Positions 45,101 to 53,021 of a stretch of DNA of 64,000 bases are shown here, one piece after another. This DNA comes from a bacterium (GTDB lineage Bacteria; RUG730; JAAEPJ01): positions 62,001 to 126,000 of the forward strand of contig JAAEPJ010000141.1 of the NCBI GenBank assembly GCA_024222485.1, written 5' to 3'. Below the pieces are notes generated by a model. It was not told where the DNA came from. It saw only the letters and a list, made by a program, of their open reading frames with translations, and did not search any database. Made by a program: the position numbers and the translations under genes. Position 1 is the stretch's first letter. Each line of letters starts with the position of its first letter.

Positions 45101-48100
45101 TAGGAAAGAGTATTTACTATTTTGTTGATGAAATGCTAATTACAAAAGTTATTCCTGATGAGGTACCCAAAGGTGCCGAACTTGAAACGATTACAATTTT
45201 AGGTGAAGGGTTTGTCGAGGGGTTAAGCTTAGAATTTAATGAGCTTACAAATACTTCGGACCTTACTTTTGATAATGATGATTTGAAAGTTATTGATGAT
45301 AGAACTATAGAGGTAGATATTAATGTAGATGTTGAAATGAGTACAGGTTATGTAACTTTTACAGTACTAAATCCGGGGCAAGGAGATGATTACGAAGGCA
45401 TTGACAGCACTAATACTTTAACAATTATTGATGCTCCAGTAATTCACTATGTTTATCCTGAAAAATTTCAGCAAGGTGCAGATAACCAAGTCATGACAGT
45501 AATAGGTACAAGTTTTACGAATTTTGAGAGTATAGATATTGCTGGTGGGATACAGATTAATTCAAGTCAGATCTATACTTCATCTATTACGGTTAATATG
45601 AGTATTGACGGTGGTGCTGGGCTTGGTTCAAGAAGTGTATCTATTACAGCGGGGGGCAATACTGGACAGGGTCGAGATGTTTTTGAGGTTACAACTGCTC
45701 CTGTTATTAAAGAGGTTTTTCCAACTTATTTAACACAAGGAACGGAGGACCGTACTGTGGAAATTAGAGGGGAAGGGTTTGATTCTACTTCAGATGTTAG
45801 AATTTGTGATGAAGATGAAGAAAATGCCTTAGGTATTACTATTTTAAATACCAGTATTGAAGGCGATGGTAAGATTACTTTAACTGTTGATATATCTTCC
45901 ACTACTTCTGTCATTGGTTTCTATGATATTAAAGTCGATAACTCCAATGGTAGTAGTGGCGAAGGTCTCGGAGTTATTGAAATTGTAGAACCACCAATCG
46001 AACCATTTTTGCAAAGTATTACGCCAAAAAGACTTAGACAAGGAGAAGTTGATCAACAAGTTGTTGTTCAAGGATATAACCTACAAAATGGGGTGCGTGC
46101 TGTTTTTGGTGGTGGGAATGTACATGTTACCTCTAGAACTTATAGCCTTGATAATTCGCAAGTTGTTTTAACCGTCACAGTTGATGATGAGGCTTCACTC
46201 GACTGGAGAACATTGACCTTAACTAACCCTGATAATGGAAGTGCTTCATATGAAGATGTGTTTGAAGTTTTTACAGATCCAAGTATTAATGAGGAGGATG
46301 GAATAGAGCCTTCTAATGCTATTTTAAAATCAACAACAAGTACAAAAACAGTTGAGCTGATTATTAATGGGACAGCACTAAAAAGAGAGACAGTTTTAGA
46401 ATTCTCTCATTCAGAGATTTCTTTAACAACAGTAACATATATAAGTAATTCACAACTTAAGGCTGTTTTAGCGATCTCCTCTGCTGTTTCATCAGGTTTA
46501 CATGACATTAAAGTTATAAATCCATACGGTGCAACTGGATTTTCTCCTAGAGCGTTATATATTTCAGATCCTATTGTAATCTCATCAATTACACCAAACC
46601 AAATTTCTAGTAGTTTAGAGCATCAAGAATTGAAAATTTGGGGAGAAGGTTTTGTCGGAGGAATGGATTTACAGTTTTTAGGTTCAGGTATTCAAGTGCA
46701 TGATTTAGAATATCGGAATGAAAACTTAGTTGTTGCTAATGTTACGATTGGCGTAGGGGCTGAAGAGACATTTCGTAAAGCTACACTTACTAATCCCTAT
46801 AAAATAACTTCTGAAGATACAGGTGTTGATAAGCTAGAAGTTTTGCCTAAACCTGTGGTAAAAAGTATTCATACTCCAGAGATAGAGCAGGACTCTGAGA
46901 CTTTAATTCATATTAAAGGGGCAGGTTTTTATGGTTCTAAGACTCAAGTGCCAAGTGTTGAGTTTTCAGGGAATGGCATTGAGGTTACTTCAGTGATTTA
47001 TAATGGTTCCACAGACCTTACAGCTTATATTATTATTTATGCTACGGCAACAACAGGAGAAAGAGATGTTACTGTTACTTTTAAAGATGCGAGTTCTATG
47101 GAAGCAATAGGTAAAGGTGTTTTTATGGTTAAAGAGATTCTGGATGTGGTTAGTCTTTCGATTACAAAGATTCCACAAGGGGATGAAGAGAGATCAATAT
47201 CAGTTGTAGGCACAGGCTTTGAAGAGGGGATAGAGGCCCAGTTTTTAAAGGATGGAGTAACAGTTGTTAATACACGCTATAAGAGTAAGAATGAGCTAGA
47301 GTTAATCGTTACGGTAGGCACTAGCGCAGATCTTGCTATTCGAGACCTATTGCTGACTAACCCAGAGACCTTGGATAAAATATTTGAGGATATGTTAGAG
47401 GTTGTTTATCCTATTAGTCTTGACAGTATTGAACCTAATGAGATTGGTCTTGGGGTGTCTGAGAAACAAGTGATTTTGCGTGGGACAAACTTTGAAGATC
47501 AATCTATTGTGACCATTAAAGGGACAGGACTTAAATATTCCACGGTTAGCTATAATAGTACCACTGAAATTATTTTAAAGGTTGAAGTCAATGAAGGGGC
47601 TGTGCTTTCTAAGAGAGATATTACGGTAGAGGCACCGAGTGGAAATAGGGGGGAGGAACTTGAGTTCATTGAGGTCGTAAACGCCATCTCAGTTAGTGAA
47701 GTTACCCCAAGATATCTGATTAGAGGAACTGAGGGATCAATGATTACTTTACGCGGTTCAAACTTCGAATATTCTCCGTCTCCTTCTTCGTCTCCTTCTA
47801 CGGCAACACCTTCTACGGCAACAATTACTGGCTATGGCGTAGAAATTACAAGTATTACGGCTGATAGTTCAACAGAACTTAAATTATTTGTAACAGTGGC
47901 TTCTACGGCGACTTTAGGAAGTAGGGATCTTGTGGTTAAAAATAGTGATGGATCTGTTGGCAGATCTGAAGGAGTGTTACAAGTAACAGAGGAGCTTTCT
48001 TTTTCAAGAATGGAGCCAAATAACCTTGGGCTTGGTGCAGAATCTGAGCTTATATCCGTTTATGGTACAGGCTTCATCAGTGATACGAATGTTAGGTTTG

Positions 48101-50505
48101 GTAATCCTGGAATAACAGTTAGGAATATAGAATATGTAACCAGTGAGCATTTAAAAGTAACCATAAGTATTTCTGATGAGACTTCCATAGGGACATCCTC
48201 TGTTATTTTAGAAAATGCAATTATGAGCTATTCTACAACAAATGCGGATGTTTTTAATATTACTAGCTCTCCTGTTATTTTTAGTGCGAAGAATTCCGAT
48301 GGTGATAATAAAATTAGGCAGGGAGCGAAAGAACAAGAAATTATTATTTCTGGAGGAAATATTGTTGAAAGTACCAACACCGTTGTTAGTATTAGTGGTT
48401 TAGGGTTTCAAATTATTGATACGAAGGTAACCGGGGTAAATTCTATCAGAATCACCGTTAATTTTGATAAGACTGCGGCCATAGGCTCAAGAGATATTAC
48501 AGTTACGAATCCACTATCTGGAGAGGTTTACCCTTATGGTATAGGTAAAAGTGTTTTAGAGGTTATTCCGGGACCTGAGATAAACAGTATTTCTCCAAAC
48601 TTTGCAGCATTATCTGCAGAAGATAAATTAATTACAGTCACAGGAACAGGGTTTTCTTCAGGGATATCTTTAGCAATTATTAATGCTCCTGGTGTGACTG
48701 TTGCAGAACCTATTGATTTTAAAAATGCTCAGCTTTTACAGTTTTTAGTTAGTGTTTCATCGAATGCAGTTTTAGGAAGTTATTATGTAGAGGTTTATAA
48801 CCTTGATGGGAGTACTGGAACTTATCCTGAGAAATTTGTCATTCAGTCTCCACCTGTCGTAAGCGCTGTTGGAACTCCTATTCTTGTAAGAGGAGGCGAG
48901 TCTGTGCGGGTTGATGTTTTTGGTCAATATTTTGAAGACGGAGCCACAGTTTACATAGAGGGTATGGAGAATATTGAAACACAATTTATTTCTACAAATA
49001 AGTTAATAGTAACTGGAAATGTAAGTATTGCAGCTAAAGAAGGCCCTACCGATGTTGAAGTAATTAATCCAAACGGTAGCACTGGCATCGGGGAGAATTT
49101 AATAGAGGTTATCGTCTCAGAGCCAATTCTTGGATTAGTGATTGCTTCAAGTACTAAAATTGATTATGAAAAAGATATCCTAGGGACTACAGTGGTGAGC
49201 TCAGTGACAATTTCATATGAGCTATCCCAAACGGTAGAAAGTTTAGAAATACATATTTTAAAAACAACAAATTCATTAACGAGTGAACCTCAAGTTGTGA
49301 GAAGGTGGATTTATAGTAACTTAGCAGCGGGAACACATACATTAGTATGGGATGGTTCAGTAAACCATTTAAGATCTGACACGGGGGTTAATGCCTATCG
49401 TAAGGAAAATAATCAATATCTTTATAAAGTTATTGCAACAAATGATCAAGGTGAGACTAAAGAAGTTTATGGTAGCGAAGAAATTGTCGTGGATGTTGTG
49501 CATATTAGTGATCATTATGTTGGCTATACTTTAATTGGAGATGAGCAGGCTAAAGTTGCTCCATATATGTTAAGATACACTTTATCTAAAGAAGCATATG
49601 CTAATATTATTATTAAAAATAGTTCAGGAACAGTTGTGAGGCAATACTTAAGAACGCTTGCTAGTATAGGTGAGAATGTTAAAATCTGGGATGGCAGAGA
49701 TAGTCAGGGGGTAAGAGTTCCTAATGGCATTTATAAAGCTTTAGTGGAGGCTTATGATGACTCTGATCCTGTAGATACAGCCTATAGTAAAGTCATTAGT
49801 ATTTCTGTTGATCAGCTTAAAATTGTGGATTTTCAAGTTGCAAGCATCTCAAGCCTTGATGATATGACTAAGATTACGTTTACTCCAACAGAGACTATGC
49901 GAATAGACCTTGTGTTCTATAAACCTGGAACTGCTATCATGGATAATGGAGATGGAACGGTTATTCCTAATAGTAGTGGGCGAGAGGTTAAGACTTTTAA
50001 TTTATTTGTAGAAAAAGGCACTACAATAGAGATCATTTGGGATGGGACTAATGCAAGAGGTGATATGCTGGTAGATGGCTTATATCCATTATCTCTTGTT
50101 GCTTATGATAATAATGGGTCTTATATGACAACACCAATAGTAAAGGATGTTTCAATTAGTAGAGGTAAGGACTTTGATTCTCGTTTGCGTATGTTTGAAG
50201 AAAATTTTTATGCTTACCCAAATCCGGTAGAGTATAATAAGTCTAGAGCAATTAAAGTTAATTATGGAATTAATGTTGCGACAGCACTCCATTTATATGT
50301 ATATGATATTATGGGCAATAAAGTTTGGGAAAAGAATTTAGGCATAGTGGAAATTGGTGGTGATAATACCTATATAGACTGGGCACTTGTTAATAAGTCT
50401 GGGGGGACTGTAGGCAGAGGGATTTATATATTGTATTTAGAAGGGACAGAAATTTCTACTTCTAAGAAGCTTAAGGCTACAAATAAAGTGATGGTGATAA
50501 AATGA
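36181..50505 (+). CDS. giant surface protein: about 43 IPT/TIG modules, FlgD-like Ig modules, type IX-like C-terminus
   Basis: This is a 4774-residue protein with a signal peptide (hydrophobic 6-25, ending VHA). From about residue 25 to 4316 it consists of about 43 diverged Ig-like modules of roughly 100 residues, counted by eye. They share the IPT/TIG pattern: PxIxxIxP, a GxxxxxxxI stretch, GxGF, then a V(T)NPDG-like end. Three FlgD-like Ig modules follow (about 4320-4660), with LVWDG and KIWDGRDSQG strands. The last 100 residues begin YPNPVEY and carry YDIMGNKVW, like type IX secretion C-terminal domains. The ATG at 36181 is chosen because AAGAGG lies 8 bases upstream; the in-frame TTG at 36175 is too close. 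It overlaps the PorV-like gene by four bases. An adhesin or surface filament is inferred. Confidence 0.85.
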   Translation: MIGILLKRFSFFLFFILLTVGLSVHASLVDFTINDDFTVVPAEIFQGAGDVTITVVTEGAMAMPDKPSGSEIGGPYFTVEGLRIDGDVICVNPYTLTATFKVDEKQAIGDRTVTVLAGTHSSGQDGIHTSDIAVLKATEVSKLKIVPPPKIFGCHPAETYRQNPKDIEVYGRGFEDKGSSATFFINGIKVSTGKATNSTEFTFSSDLTKVTPSEVGNPHPISILDTSDVEIFADNDLFILHSTPTIHSVNSSLFRGQQSATVDIHGIGFEPTSQVFITTSTDYSFKDSNIKVDAISPATNFIGIRATISVNKSVDLDPSGDRFLWVVNPDVISGHINRSSFPIENFVKEAYIPEVDKQTSTTTVTQGDSVVIYLYITSNTITWFEVGSTIEIPGEGLDPISIAAAADATHMIDGNNDLVNKLAVYLNVSEDAQVGTRVLSVKNPTYGTDASYELTISSSRRVNLGTAELTVDGDFYVGEASTVTITCPTTAAFEEDATVMISNISEEDIITTFISSRTLWCYVSVPTDMMLGQQTITVTNEVSENLSVSKTKFIIIEESPYVTFQIEEVDFSSNTATFYQGKRTTATIICSGNIEEEAVVSFSPGISLVAGSVVKLHELKFMITFSTEVGGIDNDASYEITTDSFILKQVGKNDVEISRNQSLEDIVTAINIEHGWSASIEFGEEVDGRYLFRQAAVDVKNSTDTYISSALWFLMDVAKIDNLGEQYLTINNSSYIDASFSVPVIVAVSEASNPTITSIAYSSTTTDSSVILYKGETREIFIKGIGFQSNSVFSTLNANIIINTETTQVLSSTEALLSITVGNIEDLEDTTYSLTVTNEEFDASFTLQGAIEINTKHVVLDVFPTMLSPGTTEYFKINGTDFNLDNEFYILIDGQEVFTDTTIINADDYIVFITSECNSRVQVSCEVQVGRGVPNGMHDVSLYFVDNQSTATKNGAFKVPLRPEITSIPTTVSQGEMNKEVTILGKNFEAGATVTVGGSGVTPSSFSVTSTNLMTFLCDLTSDAEKTDRQVAVINRSGQFSTGTLKVIAPPIIKEDGVNPSSVMKGTTRYLEITGQNFNKDFDIIFSGTTTYQSEGDTSIEESIHIISVNYTGGTHLSAEVYIGKSVLSGAHDIEVINYEDDSKQNKQSQGIGSGVLKVRTPLSISNDIVTIPAGYEGKFIILTGEGFDKEMEIEFSGALTDIEIPLGKFINSQEYELTLDVDSEANLGERTITLRLGDDSASKKIIEIIQPLAIKEITPENIPIGLRFASMHINAEALDLDITTTTVIFNKGLVDQFPVTGIDPDGQVEIIGGGIENLVIDSDTYNSGFMTLYFSVYSTATAGSRDLLITNQDQENIIEEKSGVTIIEGVEISVFTPSQYQPTSEFTPFKILGSGFDSQYKVGSSTITFTNNDDINFSITHDDDDEIQGTFTWAGSTDTILSNRFIDITVENADGTIGKLEDALYLLEELKIIQELTTPTTIPINAKNYSMTIKGKGFIDGIDVSFDIAGNEELVTINEIEFVDSSEIIINFDTDSSIVPGSSGAIILENPNGSKEDPPLDDFIMFQNLPTIYSIDPGFVRVGGEKDVTITGINFDLIHSTGITISNGLSLLITSPITPTEIQGTIIASQSSYAGDVSIYLSTVAVDNIQSISEGLFEVLPEPTVDEVHPSTLYANKMVQFHIYGEGFDSDIELIIRDIKSGVTTYATLYSSTGDFRRSDTRIIAEELTISQEGTYNIELVNQDGSKIVVSEGLTVYSQVTEANISTVEPQFAVLGEEEKELTIFGANFLDGVKIGFEGGISVTTSNVSYSSATIVINVPNGVIPGVHNLIFSNPNSTPATKTFYVIAQPVVTGITPSTIQQDTTVEVTIVGEKFVKDGGAEGGNINFSITGDDITVLDTDATFVASGHIFGRIYVGKNANVGPHDVIVNNPFSTYGSGGNLLIIEAPVAITTVSPNITSQGEMEADIIVSGTGFEPNLNVDITGMGVSVENIKYVSSEQLVLTIKVVDGAKISNRGIKITNPDKPPVTIPNKLQVLPKVIIERLSPSRIARGISSLEMNIIGSNFHSSSNYITLDEFSFGNGFTISNIVTHSQEHITFDLSVEADAFLSTLELNLETGDGLTVDKSNALEIIDAIDIDNIEPSQITLSSYGVTTATLTMNGIGFISESSMPTIVFSDSISVASRTFESPSILKAYISIPLGSTLGKKDVTITNEDNTFGEGIGLIELTEALKISTASPYSVAKGVINAGITLTGEGFSSNIEVEANDSDVTITHEYISREELMLYVTISTAHVASTAVITVTNPDTSIDTFTLDCLDLPAVTSISPDNVGQGAKTSIILTGFHLEDVTEPGKIVFTNNDINVLAITASSDNSLTLDISVSEAAIPGLLNTYITDSHTLTGISYNVFEIIPSPAVNIISPTTLTPGTTQVVTFIGSGFKDGVTVSFPTVSEDKIFISSYTYTNLQTFSCQIYAVEKILPGLYHMKVTNTDGSMEDVDKEYTILEVPKTPIISYIVPEKLAFGAVNQDIYIYGSNFLDNTLIDFGADEITISTQTILSTQINLQVNVSDSDSSIDGYSSIKITNPIGNKSTTTFTMLELVSVPNIQLMIPSTLTQGTTIEMVELTGSGFIDDGLEITVSNNTGISISNIKVVGRSKITFDVYTTTASVLNNHDITILTANGETQGVGIFDIVPPLSITSADSDQVAAGSQNRDVWIYGTGFDESITRDDIVFGDGGIGIDRLYFIKDTTLRLVLDVDATAVLGDRKITISKDNGDVTSQTGVFEVIPPVTVISITPKEASIGIKDLPITIEGTEFSEGLDISFTNGSGVEATTITVVSESKITAFLTIEDDAEEGSRNLVITNSNGNFGFKEAAFIVEETVKVQSVINADGGAQYFTLDGSTTQVLSIGGKGFKVSSEGIEPEVIFSGLEVLEATNTFVSSSKITSEITLDMTSVNAGDYIDVRVRNYDGTTGIGKSIYYFVDEMLITKVIPDEVPKGAELETITILGEGFVEGLSLEFNELTNTSDLTFDNDDLKVIDDRTIEVDINVDVEMSTGYVTFTVLNPGQGDDYEGIDSTNTLTIIDAPVIHYVYPEKFQQGADNQVMTVIGTSFTNFESIDIAGGIQINSSQIYTSSITVNMSIDGGAGLGSRSVSITAGGNTGQGRDVFEVTTAPVIKEVFPTYLTQGTEDRTVEIRGEGFDSTSDVRICDEDEENALGITILNTSIEGDGKITLTVDISSTTSVIGFYDIKVDNSNGSSGEGLGVIEIVEPPIEPFLQSITPKRLRQGEVDQQVVVQGYNLQNGVRAVFGGGNVHVTSRTYSLDNSQVVLTVTVDDEASLDWRTLTLTNPDNGSASYEDVFEVFTDPSINEEDGIEPSNAILKSTTSTKTVELIINGTALKRETVLEFSHSEISLTTVTYISNSQLKAVLAISSAVSSGLHDIKVINPYGATGFSPRALYISDPIVISSITPNQISSSLEHQELKIWGEGFVGGMDLQFLGSGIQVHDLEYRNENLVVANVTIGVGAEETFRKATLTNPYKITSEDTGVDKLEVLPKPVVKSIHTPEIEQDSETLIHIKGAGFYGSKTQVPSVEFSGNGIEVTSVIYNGSTDLTAYIIIYATATTGERDVTVTFKDASSMEAIGKGVFMVKEILDVVSLSITKIPQGDEERSISVVGTGFEEGIEAQFLKDGVTVVNTRYKSKNELELIVTVGTSADLAIRDLLLTNPETLDKIFEDMLEVVYPISLDSIEPNEIGLGVSEKQVILRGTNFEDQSIVTIKGTGLKYSTVSYNSTTEIILKVEVNEGAVLSKRDITVEAPSGNRGEELEFIEVVNAISVSEVTPRYLIRGTEGSMITLRGSNFEYSPSPSSSPSTATPSTATITGYGVEITSITADSSTELKLFVTVASTATLGSRDLVVKNSDGSVGRSEGVLQVTEELSFSRMEPNNLGLGAESELISVYGTGFISDTNVRFGNPGITVRNIEYVTSEHLKVTISISDETSIGTSSVILENAIMSYSTTNADVFNITSSPVIFSAKNSDGDNKIRQGAKEQEIIISGGNIVESTNTVVSISGLGFQIIDTKVTGVNSIRITVNFDKTAAIGSRDITVTNPLSGEVYPYGIGKSVLEVIPGPEINSISPNFAALSAEDKLITVTGTGFSSGISLAIINAPGVTVAEPIDFKNAQLLQFLVSVSSNAVLGSYYVEVYNLDGSTGTYPEKFVIQSPPVVSAVGTPILVRGGESVRVDVFGQYFEDGATVYIEGMENIETQFISTNKLIVTGNVSIAAKEGPTDVEVINPNGSTGIGENLIEVIVSEPILGLVIASSTKIDYEKDILGTTVVSSVTISYELSQTVESLEIHILKTTNSLTSEPQVVRRWIYSNLAAGTHTLVWDGSVNHLRSDTGVNAYRKENNQYLYKVIATNDQGETKEVYGSEEIVVDVVHISDHYVGYTLIGDEQAKVAPYMLRYTLSKEAYANIIIKNSSGTVVRQYLRTLASIGENVKIWDGRDSQGVRVPNGIYKALVEAYDDSDPVDTAYSKVISISVDQLKIVDFQVASISSLDDMTKITFTPTETMRIDLVFYKPGTAIMDNGDGTVIPNSSGREVKTFNLFVEKGTTIEIIWDGTNARGDMLVDGLYPLSLVAYDNNGSYMTTPIVKDVSISRGKDFDSRLRMFEENFYAYPNPVEYNKSRAIKVNYGINVATALHLYVYDIMGNKVWEKNLGIVEIGGDNTYIDWALVNKSGGTVGRGIYILYLEGTEISTSKKLKATNKVMVIK
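47794..47823 (+). repeat. perfect 15-base tandem duplication inside the giant gene
   Basis: CCTTCTACGGCAACA occurs twice back to back (47794-47808 and 47809-47823), encoding PSTAT twice. It follows a Ser-Pro-rich run. It sits in a loop of one IPT/TIG module, and its length keeps the frame, so copy-number change would be tolerated. Confidence 0.9.
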
Positions 50506-51464
50506 TAAAAAAAATAACATTACTTTTCATGTTTACAATATTTTTTCATGTCATAGTTTTTGCGAGTGGCGATGATAATACTGGTGCATCAGATTTCCAA
50601 TTTTTAAAGATGGATGTCACAGCGCGTAGTTTGGCATTAGGTGGTGCTTTTGGTGCAGTTAGTGATGATCTTTCGGCTATAAGATATAACCCTGCAGGAT
50701 TAAGGTTTCTAGTTAGACCAGAGATTTCTGCAACACATGTGGTTTGGATAGAAGACTTTAGATCTGAATATTTAGGGTATGCAAGACCGATTGGGACAAA
50801 TAAGGCTATAGGTTTCAGTCTTTTTCATATTGGTCTTGGCGAGGATCTGCTTGGTCGTGATGAGGATGGTTTTGTTACAGGTAACTTAAAGTTTAGTCAG
50901 TCAGTATTTTTAATTTCAGGGGCGACAAAGTTGGATCGATATGATAATTATCTTCTTGGTGCTAACTTGAAATATGCGAAAGAAGTATTAGATTATAGTG
51001 AAAAAGTTGCTATGGCAATGGATATGGGGCTTTTGATTAGAATATATCGTAATGTGCTATTAGGGACAACTATTCGTAATGTTGGGATTGGGGTAAGCAA
51101 TTTACCTGTTGAGCAAAGAATTGCCTTAAGTATTGTCAGGCGTAAAGTTGGATTTAGCCTTGATGCGTATAAATTTAGCGATACAGGCGTTAGATATGCA
51201 TTTGGTATGGAATACTTAATTAAAGATTTTTTTGCTGCAAGGTTAGGATATAATACCTCTTTGCGTTCCTTAGGTGATTTATTAGAATATGAAAGTATGA
51301 GTAGTTTTTCAGAATATTCAGTTTCTGGATTATCAATAGGGTTTGGTTTATTAAGCAATCCAATAGGTTTTATGGGGGGTAATGAATTAAAGTTTGATTA
51401 TGCTATTGTTAATTATGGTAAGTTTGGATTTACGCATATTTTTACTCTTTCAATGGAGCTTTAA
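50502..51464 (+). CDS. PorV/PorQ-like outer-membrane beta-barrel protein
   Basis: This 320-residue protein has a signal peptide and the family's defining N-terminal segment TARSLALGGAFGAVSDDLSAIRYNPAGL. A series of alternating-residue beta strands runs to an aromatic/hydrophobic end (TLSMEL). PorV-type barrels (UPF0164, FadL-like) are outer-membrane partners in type IX secretion, where they receive C-terminal-domain cargo; related proteins occur widely in uncultivated phyla. It overlaps the giant gene, which carries such a C-terminal domain, by four bases (ATGA), so the two are probably translated together. A shuttle or attachment role for the giant protein is inferred. Confidence 0.8.
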   Translation: MIKKITLLFMFTIFFHVIVFASGDDNTGASDFQFLKMDVTARSLALGGAFGAVSDDLSAIRYNPAGLRFLVRPEISATHVVWIEDFRSEYLGYARPIGTNKAIGFSLFHIGLGEDLLGRDEDGFVTGNLKFSQSVFLISGATKLDRYDNYLLGANLKYAKEVLDYSEKVAMAMDMGLLIRIYRNVLLGTTIRNVGIGVSNLPVEQRIALSIVRRKVGFSLDAYKFSDTGVRYAFGMEYLIKDFFAARLGYNTSLRSLGDLLEYESMSSFSEYSVSGLSIGFGLLSNPIGFMGGNELKFDYAIVNYGKFGFTHIFTLSMEL

Positions 51465-51466
51465 AT

Positions 51467-51622
51467 ATGGGTTTACGCAAAAAAGCGCAAGCAATGGTTG
51501 AGTATATTTTAATAGTTGCTTTTACATCAATTGCATTTGTTTCAGTTTCGCCGTTGCTGGATAATGCAGTAAAAGCATTTTTTAGGTTAGTCGGTGAATT
51601 ATGGGGGAATAGAGCCCCATAA
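51467..51622 (+). CDS. Flp-type pilin 1
   Basis: This 51-codon gene starts two bases after the PorV-like stop. It has the Flp/Tad prepilin plan: a short basic leader (MGLRKKA), then QAMVEYILIV with the conserved Glu-Tyr, and a single hydrophobic helix, ending in VGELWGNRAP. Counting back from the Glu at mature position 5, cleavage by a prepilin peptidase would fall between Ala7 and Gln8; Gly is the commoner residue at that point. Mature Flp subunits polymerise into Tad pili. Confidence 0.75.
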   Translation: MGLRKKAQAMVEYILIVAFTSIAFVSVSPLLDNAVKAFFRLVGELWGNRAP

Positions 51623-51654
51623 TAATAACATTAATATTAGGAGGAATCTTAAAA

Positions 51655-51801
51655 GTGTTAAGAAGAAAAAAAGGTCAGGGAATGACAGAGTATATTTTAA
51701 TTGTGGCATTAATTGCTTTAGTTGCCGTTGCATCTATTCAGCTTTTTGGTGAAAAGATTAAGGAGCGATTTTCAACATTAGCAGATACTATTTCGGGATA
51801 A
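51655..51801 (+). CDS. Flp-type pilin 2
   Basis: This 48-residue Flp prepilin starts with GTG; AGGAGG (51639-51644) lies 10 bases upstream. The leader LRRKKG is followed by QGMTEYILIVALIAL, with Glu5 and Tyr6 of the mature pilin and Gly at the cleavage position, the textbook Flp signature. The helix is followed by a charged tail (GEKIKERF). It has the strongest ribosome site in the cluster, consistent with a major pilin. It differs from pilin 1 outside the motif, so two subunits are made. Confidence 0.85.
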   Translation: MLRRKKGQGMTEYILIVALIALVAVASIQLFGEKIKERFSTLADTISG

Positions 51802-51805
51802 AAGG

Positions 51806-52207
51806 ATGAGAGAGAAAAAAGCTCAGGCTTTTGTAGAGTTTATTTTAATCTCAATACCTTTTTTTATTGTATTAATGGGTGTGTTTCAGTTTGCACATAT
51901 TGCTGTTGTGAAAATTATTATTAATCATGCAGCTTTTACAACAGCAAGGGTCGCTTCTGTGCATGAAAGGTATGATATGCTTTTTCAAGCAGTCGCGGAG
52001 GTTATTCCTTTTAAGGATAAAGAGAATATAAATATTGATGTTATTAGCCAGCAAAATAATGAGGAGATTAAAGTTATTTTAACCTATAACATGGCTTTGA
52101 TTTTCCCCTTTGCTAATAAATTAATTAAGGAAGTAAAAGGTTTATCTGGATATAATTTACCTATTACTTCAGAGTGTTCTTTGCCAAAAGAGAATTTTAT
52201 TTCATAG
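51806..52207 (+). CDS. TadE-like pseudopilin
   Basis: This 133-residue protein has the TadE plan. A short basic leader (REKKA) is followed by QAFVEFILISIPFF with Glu at mature position 5, one N-terminal helix, then a soluble domain (NHAAFTTARVASVHERYD), as in TadE/TadG proteins. TadE-type pseudopilins are processed by the same peptidase and act in assembly of Flp pili. It starts four bases after pilin 2, with AAAAGG immediately before the ATG. Confidence 0.8.
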   Translation: MREKKAQAFVEFILISIPFFIVLMGVFQFAHIAVVKIIINHAAFTTARVASVHERYDMLFQAVAEVIPFKDKENINIDVISQQNNEEIKVILTYNMALIFPFANKLIKEVKGLSGYNLPITSECSLPKENFIS

Positions 52208-52245
52208 AAGATATGAGTGCTTCTACTATAAAAGGAGAGATGGTC

Positions 52246-53010
52246 TTGGAATCTAAAAAGATCTTAATTTTATCTATAATTGTTGGTATTATTGGAATGT
52301 TTTTTTCTTATTACTACTTAAAACAGAAAGAAGCAGAGTTATTAAGGGGGATGAATTTGCGAGCAGTTTTAGTTGCTTCTAAGGATATTCCACCAAAAAC
52401 AAAGCTGGATGCTTCGTTATTTAAAATAGAGCAAGTGCCTGAAAGATATATGGAACCAAAAGCCGTGCCGATTAATACGCAAGATGATCTTAAAAAAGTA
52501 GTAGGAATGATCAACCTTGTTCCCTTTTCTGCTGGACAACAAATTGTAACATCGGATATTGTCCCTCCGAGTGAGGAAACAGGCTTGTCTGTGGCAGTCC
52601 CTCCTAATATGCGTGCGATAGTTGTTAAAATTAATAATATTGATGTGATAGATTTGGTAAAGCCGCATGATCGCGTTGATGTTTTGACAACTTTTTCTGC
52701 GAAACATAAGACAAAAGGTAATGTGAAAGTTACAGTAACTGTTTTGCAAGATATTTTAGTTTTGGGAGTTTCTAAAAATTTAGGTGAAGTGGAGGAAGAT
52801 CCTTACAGTCTCAAAAAGAAGAAAAAATTTAAAAAGAAAGAAAATAAGACTTTGCCGCTGATGACAGTAAGTCTTTCAGTTACTCCAGACCAGGCACAAA
52901 TGTTGGCTCTTGCACAAATTCAAGGTGATATCGTTCTTTCAATTAGAGGTAATAATGATCATGGACAGAATAATTTATTGCCAATAGATTCTAGTGTGTT
53001 TTTAAGATAA
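52246..53010 (+). CDS. cpaB: Flp pilus assembly protein CpaB/RcpC
   Basis: An N-terminal transmembrane helix (KKILILSIIVGIIGMFFSYYYL) is followed by a SAF domain (about 37-100: RAVLVASKDIPPKTKLD, VPFSAGQQI) and the RcpC/CpaB domain (NMRAIVVKINNIDVIDLVKPHDRVDVL). A lysine-rich linker (KKKKKFKKKENK) lies before the final domain. CpaB is periplasmic and works with the secretin. Start choice is uncertain: AAAGGAG (52231-52237) sits 8 bases before the TTG at 52246, while ATG codons at 52213 and 52240 are in frame but badly spaced. Confidence 0.82.
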   Translation: MESKKILILSIIVGIIGMFFSYYYLKQKEAELLRGMNLRAVLVASKDIPPKTKLDASLFKIEQVPERYMEPKAVPINTQDDLKKVVGMINLVPFSAGQQIVTSDIVPPSEETGLSVAVPPNMRAIVVKINNIDVIDLVKPHDRVDVLTTFSAKHKTKGNVKVTVTVLQDILVLGVSKNLGEVEEDPYSLKKKKKFKKKENKTLPLMTVSLSVTPDQAQMLALAQIQGDIVLSIRGNNDHGQNNLLPIDSSVFLR

Positions 53011-53021
53011 GGTGGGAAGTC

